A DNA stretch of 64,000 bases from Ferrimonas sediminum (lineage in GTDB: Bacteria; Pseudomonadota; Gammaproteobacteria; Enterobacterales; Shewanellaceae). The stretch covers positions 38,757 to 102,756 of the forward strand of contig NZ_FNEM01000014.1 of assembly GCF_900100175.1 (NCBI RefSeq), given 5' to 3'. The notes beneath the pieces are model-generated. The model ran no database searches, was not told where the DNA came from, and was given only the letters and a program-made list of their open reading frames with translations. Below are positions 61,677 through 64,000 of this stretch, in pieces. Made by a program: the position numbers and the translations under genes. Within the stretch, counting starts at the first letter, position 1; every line of letters starts with the position of its first letter.

Positions 61677-62183
61677 TTACTCGCCCAGTGCAATTTCATG
61701 CAGGCTGGCGTCTTTGGCGTGGCTGGCCTGCCACCTCAGCAGCGGTGCCTTGAGCTGAGCCAGGGCGTCCGGATCGCGGTAGAAGATCAACAAACAGCCG
61801 GCCTGGCGGTAGTCGGTGTGGCCATCGTCGCCGGGACACTGGTACGCCAGCATGGCATACAACTCCTGGCTGGCATTGCTGATGTAGGCCGATTTTTCAA
61901 AGCAGGAGTGGGCCCGGCAGGCGCTGGCCAGATAGGTGTGTGTGTCCAGACTTTTCAGGGGGTGTGGCGGCCCGCCCAAACCAGCCAGAAACTGTTCATG
62001 GGTTGGCGCTTTCCAGAAGTACTGCTGCTGGTGGTTGCCAAAAAACGTTTGAGTGTGCTGCCGAAAGTGGTTGTCCCACACCAGTTGGTTGCTGTTGTGG
62101 TAGCTGGACAGGTCAAACCGTTCCGCCAGGGCGATCGGGCTGATGCCCAGGCAGATCAGCAGCAGCCAAACGGATTTCGTCAT
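61677..62183 (-). CDS. Secreted hypothetical protein
   Basis: 168 residues with a signal peptide (about 1-20, ending IALA). Mature part has four Cys (ACRAHSC, YQCPG, AGCLL), many His and Gln, and a C-terminal segment LLIFYRDPDALAQLKAPLL. No family recognised. 40 bases before the hydrolase gene. Confidence 0.6.
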   Translation of the reverse strand: MTKSVWLLLICLGISPIALAERFDLSSYHNSNQLVWDNHFRQHTQTFFGNHQQQYFWKAPTHEQFLAGLGGPPHPLKSLDTHTYLASACRAHSCFEKSAYISNASQELYAMLAYQCPGDDGHTDYRQAGCLLIFYRDPDALAQLKAPLLRWQASHAKDASLHEIALGE

Positions 62184-62211
62184 TGCGTTGTCATCCTGAT
62201 TGTCACCTTGG

Positions 62212-62493
62212 TTACGGTGTTGGTACTTGCAGCTCTTCGGGCAAGGCGCCGGTTTGAATCAGGCGTTCTTTATGGGATTTATGAAGCTGCTTAATTTGGT
62301 ATTCCAGTTTCGAGGCTTGTGAGCGGTCGCCGACCTCGGTATGAAACGCCAGCGTCAGCGGTCCTTTGCCCCTAAGGGCTTTGGCGCCGGTGCCATTTTG
62401 GTGCTGACAAAAGCGCCGGGATACGTCGGTGGTAATGCCGGTATACAGGCTGCCACTGCGGGTTCGAACCAGATAAAGTGACCACAATGACAT
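62212..62493 (-). CDS. GIY-YIG family protein (UPF0213/YhbQ-like)
   Basis: 93 residues, a lone GIY-YIG nuclease domain: [19 protein letters not shown] holds the Tyr pair of the motif, then RRFCQHQNG and [11 protein letters not shown] with the conserved Glu. YhbQ-type proteins are linked to DNA repair, with weak or unclear nuclease activity. TGATG overlap with the upstream membrane protein gene supports ATG 62493. Confidence 0.87.
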   Translation of the reverse strand: MSLWSLYLVRTRSGSLYTGITTDVSRRFCQHQNGTGAKALRGKGPLTLAFHTEVGDRSQASKLEYQIKQLHKSHKERLIQTGALPEELQVPTP

Positions 62494-62882
62494 CAGAATG
62501 CCACCACAATGCCTTTGGTTTTCCACAGATGTGGACTGCGGAAGGCATATTGGTAAGGCGGGTGCATCAGTAGCAATATTGCGGCGAACATGCCGATAAA
62601 TTCGGCGATATGCAGCAAGTCGAAATTTTCAAAGGTGTAGAACAACCCCATCAACAGCATAAAGGCGAAGCTGACGATCACCAGACCGGCATTCAGTCGC
62701 GCCATCCACAGTGCGCCGATCGGTACCTGATAGGCGAAGCCGAAACAGGGGTAGATCAACAGGGTGCTGATGGACAGCAAACACCAATGGGCGAAGCTGG
62801 TCTTCGGCGTGAGTAGCAGTGCCATCAGGGACATCACCGCCACCAGCAGGATCCCCCAAAACAGCAGTTGCCAGCGTGACAT
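62493..62882 (-). CDS. Four-helix membrane protein, unknown
   Basis: 129 residues, almost entirely hydrophobic with four predicted helices (about 4-25, 33-52, 60-83, 90-108) and a short polar C-terminus. No family recognised. ATG 62882 has AAGGAAG 8 bases upstream. Translationally coupled to the GIY-YIG gene. Confidence 0.62.
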   Translation of the reverse strand: MSRWQLLFWGILLVAVMSLMALLLTPKTSFAHWCLLSISTLLIYPCFGFAYQVPIGALWMARLNAGLVIVSFAFMLLMGLFYTFENFDLLHIAEFIGMFAAILLLMHPPYQYAFRSPHLWKTKGIVVAF

Positions 62883-62993
62883 ATTGAGGACTTCCTTTGT
62901 TGCATGAACCATGGTTTCAGAGACCGGCGCTGCGTCTGATTAGTTACAGGATAATAGCTTACGAAGACGCTGTAAATCATTGCTGCCGCTGAC

Positions 62994-63701
62994 CTAATCC
63001 GGTTCCTCTGCCGCCAGGGTTTGCAGGTCGGCCAGCAACAGCCTGGTGTGCAGATAGCTGGTGGAGTAGATATTGCGGATCCGGTTTTGCCGGTCGATAA
63101 GGTACACCCGCAGCAGGTGTGACAGCATGCCGGTGGCCTGGCCCTGGGGGCCGACAACCGGCGTCACCCACTGGTTGTAGTTGTCCAGAATCGGCTGCAA
63201 CTGCTGATGGCCTTCGGTGGTCAAAAAATCCCACTGGCCTAGCGGTGAACGGAAATGGCGGCCGTAGGCGGCCAGGATGTGGGGCGGATCGTTGTCGGGG
63301 TCAAAGCTCAGGCTGACCAACTTTACCCGTTTACTCAGGTTCTGGTGCTGGGTGATCTGCTTCTGCAGCTGTGCTAGTACATAGCTGGCCAGCGGGCAGC
63401 CGTTAGGATCGGGGCAGTGGGTATAGATAAAACTCAGCACCACCAGTTTGTCATCAAACACCTGGTGCAGGCGAGTGCGTTGACCGGTATCCAGCAGCAC
63501 CTCACCATCGGGTGCAGTGCCGATGACGGGCAGGGCGTAGCTGCCCGGTTTCGGGGCAGGAAAGGCCAGTGGGTGGTATCCGGGAGCGGTTTTTGCGTCG
63601 CTGCGATGATCCCGGTGAGGATCCTGGCTGGCGAACAGGCTGGCGGACAGAGCCAGGGCGGCTAGCAGCAGTACTCTCAGGCTGAGTGTGGAGAGGGTCA
63701 T
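62994..63701 (-). CDS. SCO1/SenC family copper chaperone-like protein
   Basis: 235 residues. Signal or anchor helix (about 8-24), then a thioredoxin-like fold. The copper/redox site reads YTHCPDPNGCPLA, a CxxxxxC spacing instead of the CxxxC of mitochondrial Sco1, a variant common in SCO proteins encoded beside selenium-binding/methanethiol oxidases. The distal His is likely in SHLLRVYLID. ATGA overlap with the upstream gene shows tight coupling. Confidence 0.87.
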   Translation of the reverse strand: MTLSTLSLRVLLLAALALSASLFASQDPHRDHRSDAKTAPGYHPLAFPAPKPGSYALPVIGTAPDGEVLLDTGQRTRLHQVFDDKLVVLSFIYTHCPDPNGCPLASYVLAQLQKQITQHQNLSKRVKLVSLSFDPDNDPPHILAAYGRHFRSPLGQWDFLTTEGHQQLQPILDNYNQWVTPVVGPQGQATGMLSHLLRVYLIDRQNRIRNIYSTSYLHTRLLLADLQTLAAEEPD

Positions 63702-64000
63702 GGGCTTACCTCAACAGTAATGGCTGCCGGTTGTGGGCGAACCCCGTACAGGGCGTACGCTGACAGTCGCATCTGATGCGGGCTGCCGAGCTTCTGTTGG
63801 TGGAAATCGATGCTGAACTGGGGCTCCAGTGCCTTGCCGTTCCAGTGATACGCCTTGAAATATTGCAGGTCTTCACCGCTGGCGGACTCGGTTTTGTCCC
63901 AGTTGGCCAGCAGCGACGAGGTATAGTACAGCCGCTTGCCGTCCCAGCTTTGCGACACCATGTTGACCTGCTCGCCAATCTTGAGTTGATACACCTGCTT
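63698..64000 (-). CDS. Selenium-binding protein/methanethiol oxidase-like, C-terminal part
   Basis: The frame is open through the window edge, so only about the last 100 residues are seen. VSQSWDGKRLYYTSSLLANW, YHWNGKALEPQFSIDF and GSPHQMRLSAYALYG correspond to the C-terminal propeller blades of the SBP56/MtoX family. MtoX oxidises methanethiol to formaldehyde, H2S and H2O2 in the periplasm and is copper-dependent; its operons carry SCO1 and MauG genes. The SCO1 gene follows with an ATGA overlap. Confidence 0.7.
   Translation of the reverse strand, partial: KQVYQLKIGEQVNMVSQSWDGKRLYYTSSLLANWDKTESASGEDLQYFKAYHWNGKALEPQFSIDFHQQKLGSPHQMRLSAYALYGVRPQPAAITVEVSP

Overview
This is chromosomal DNA from a GC-rich gammaproteobacterium. 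Gene content points to a marine Alteromonadales lineage of the Ferrimonas/Shewanella type: a TIGR03503 family gene directly after dnaQ, rraA, the mltD-gloB-methyltransferase-rnhA-dnaQ order, surface-type multihaem c cytochromes and a norRVW nitric oxide module. The genus is inferred from gene content only.

Layout. 1-404: two tRNA-Ser(GGA) genes alternating with palindromic tRNA-Ser-like elements. 589-16.6 kb: mostly core genes (TIGR02450, rraA, asmA, a BsuPI-like lipoprotein, a natAB-type ABC exporter, mltD, gloB, rnhA, dnaQ, TIGR03503), then a copA copper ATPase behind a MerR-type promoter and an HD-GYP regulator. 16.6-18.3 kb: a gene-poor stretch with two matched RNA-like hairpins and two small orphan genes. 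18.3-24.9 kb: TDT transporter/LysR pair, a proline-rich repeat protein, asd, corA, ppiC and a TM2 protein.

24.97-31.3 kb is a divergent lipid/acyl-CoA cluster: two reductases on one strand; on the other a phosphatase-like protein, an ACAD10/11-like dehydrogenase, a TetR regulator and a fused APH-kinase/SDR protein. It looks like a compact 4-hydroxyacyl-CoA remodelling pathway. 31.4-32.5 kb holds a lipocalin and a DJ-1 protein.

32.8-35.6 kb and 45.1-47.9 kb are two copies of one module: a tetrahaem lipoprotein with Ca-binding-like loops followed by a LuxR-family regulator, with no luxI in the window. Between them lie a redoxin, an HxlR-controlled detoxification cluster (cupin, GST, MdaB, CMD) whose two promoters share a 24-bp operator-like sequence, a ChaN/EreA-like protein, a broken ABM monooxygenase, and an SDR/D-aminoacylase/AraC set.

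48-54.6 kb is accessory: acetyltransferases, a DUF4382 lipoprotein, an S41 peptidase, REP/MITE-like palindromes, and an AT-rich island bounded by direct repeats that carries a frameshifted FN3 gene and a lipoprotein. 54.7-59.4 kb is the NO-detoxification module (DUF1971, norW, norV, norR) with three NorR sites and a sigma-54 promoter. 59.5-64 kb has a possible small protein, a LysR gene, a candidate small RNA, a hydrolase, a GIY-YIG protein and the start of an operon with SCO1 and a selenium-binding/methanethiol-oxidase-like protein cut by the window edge.
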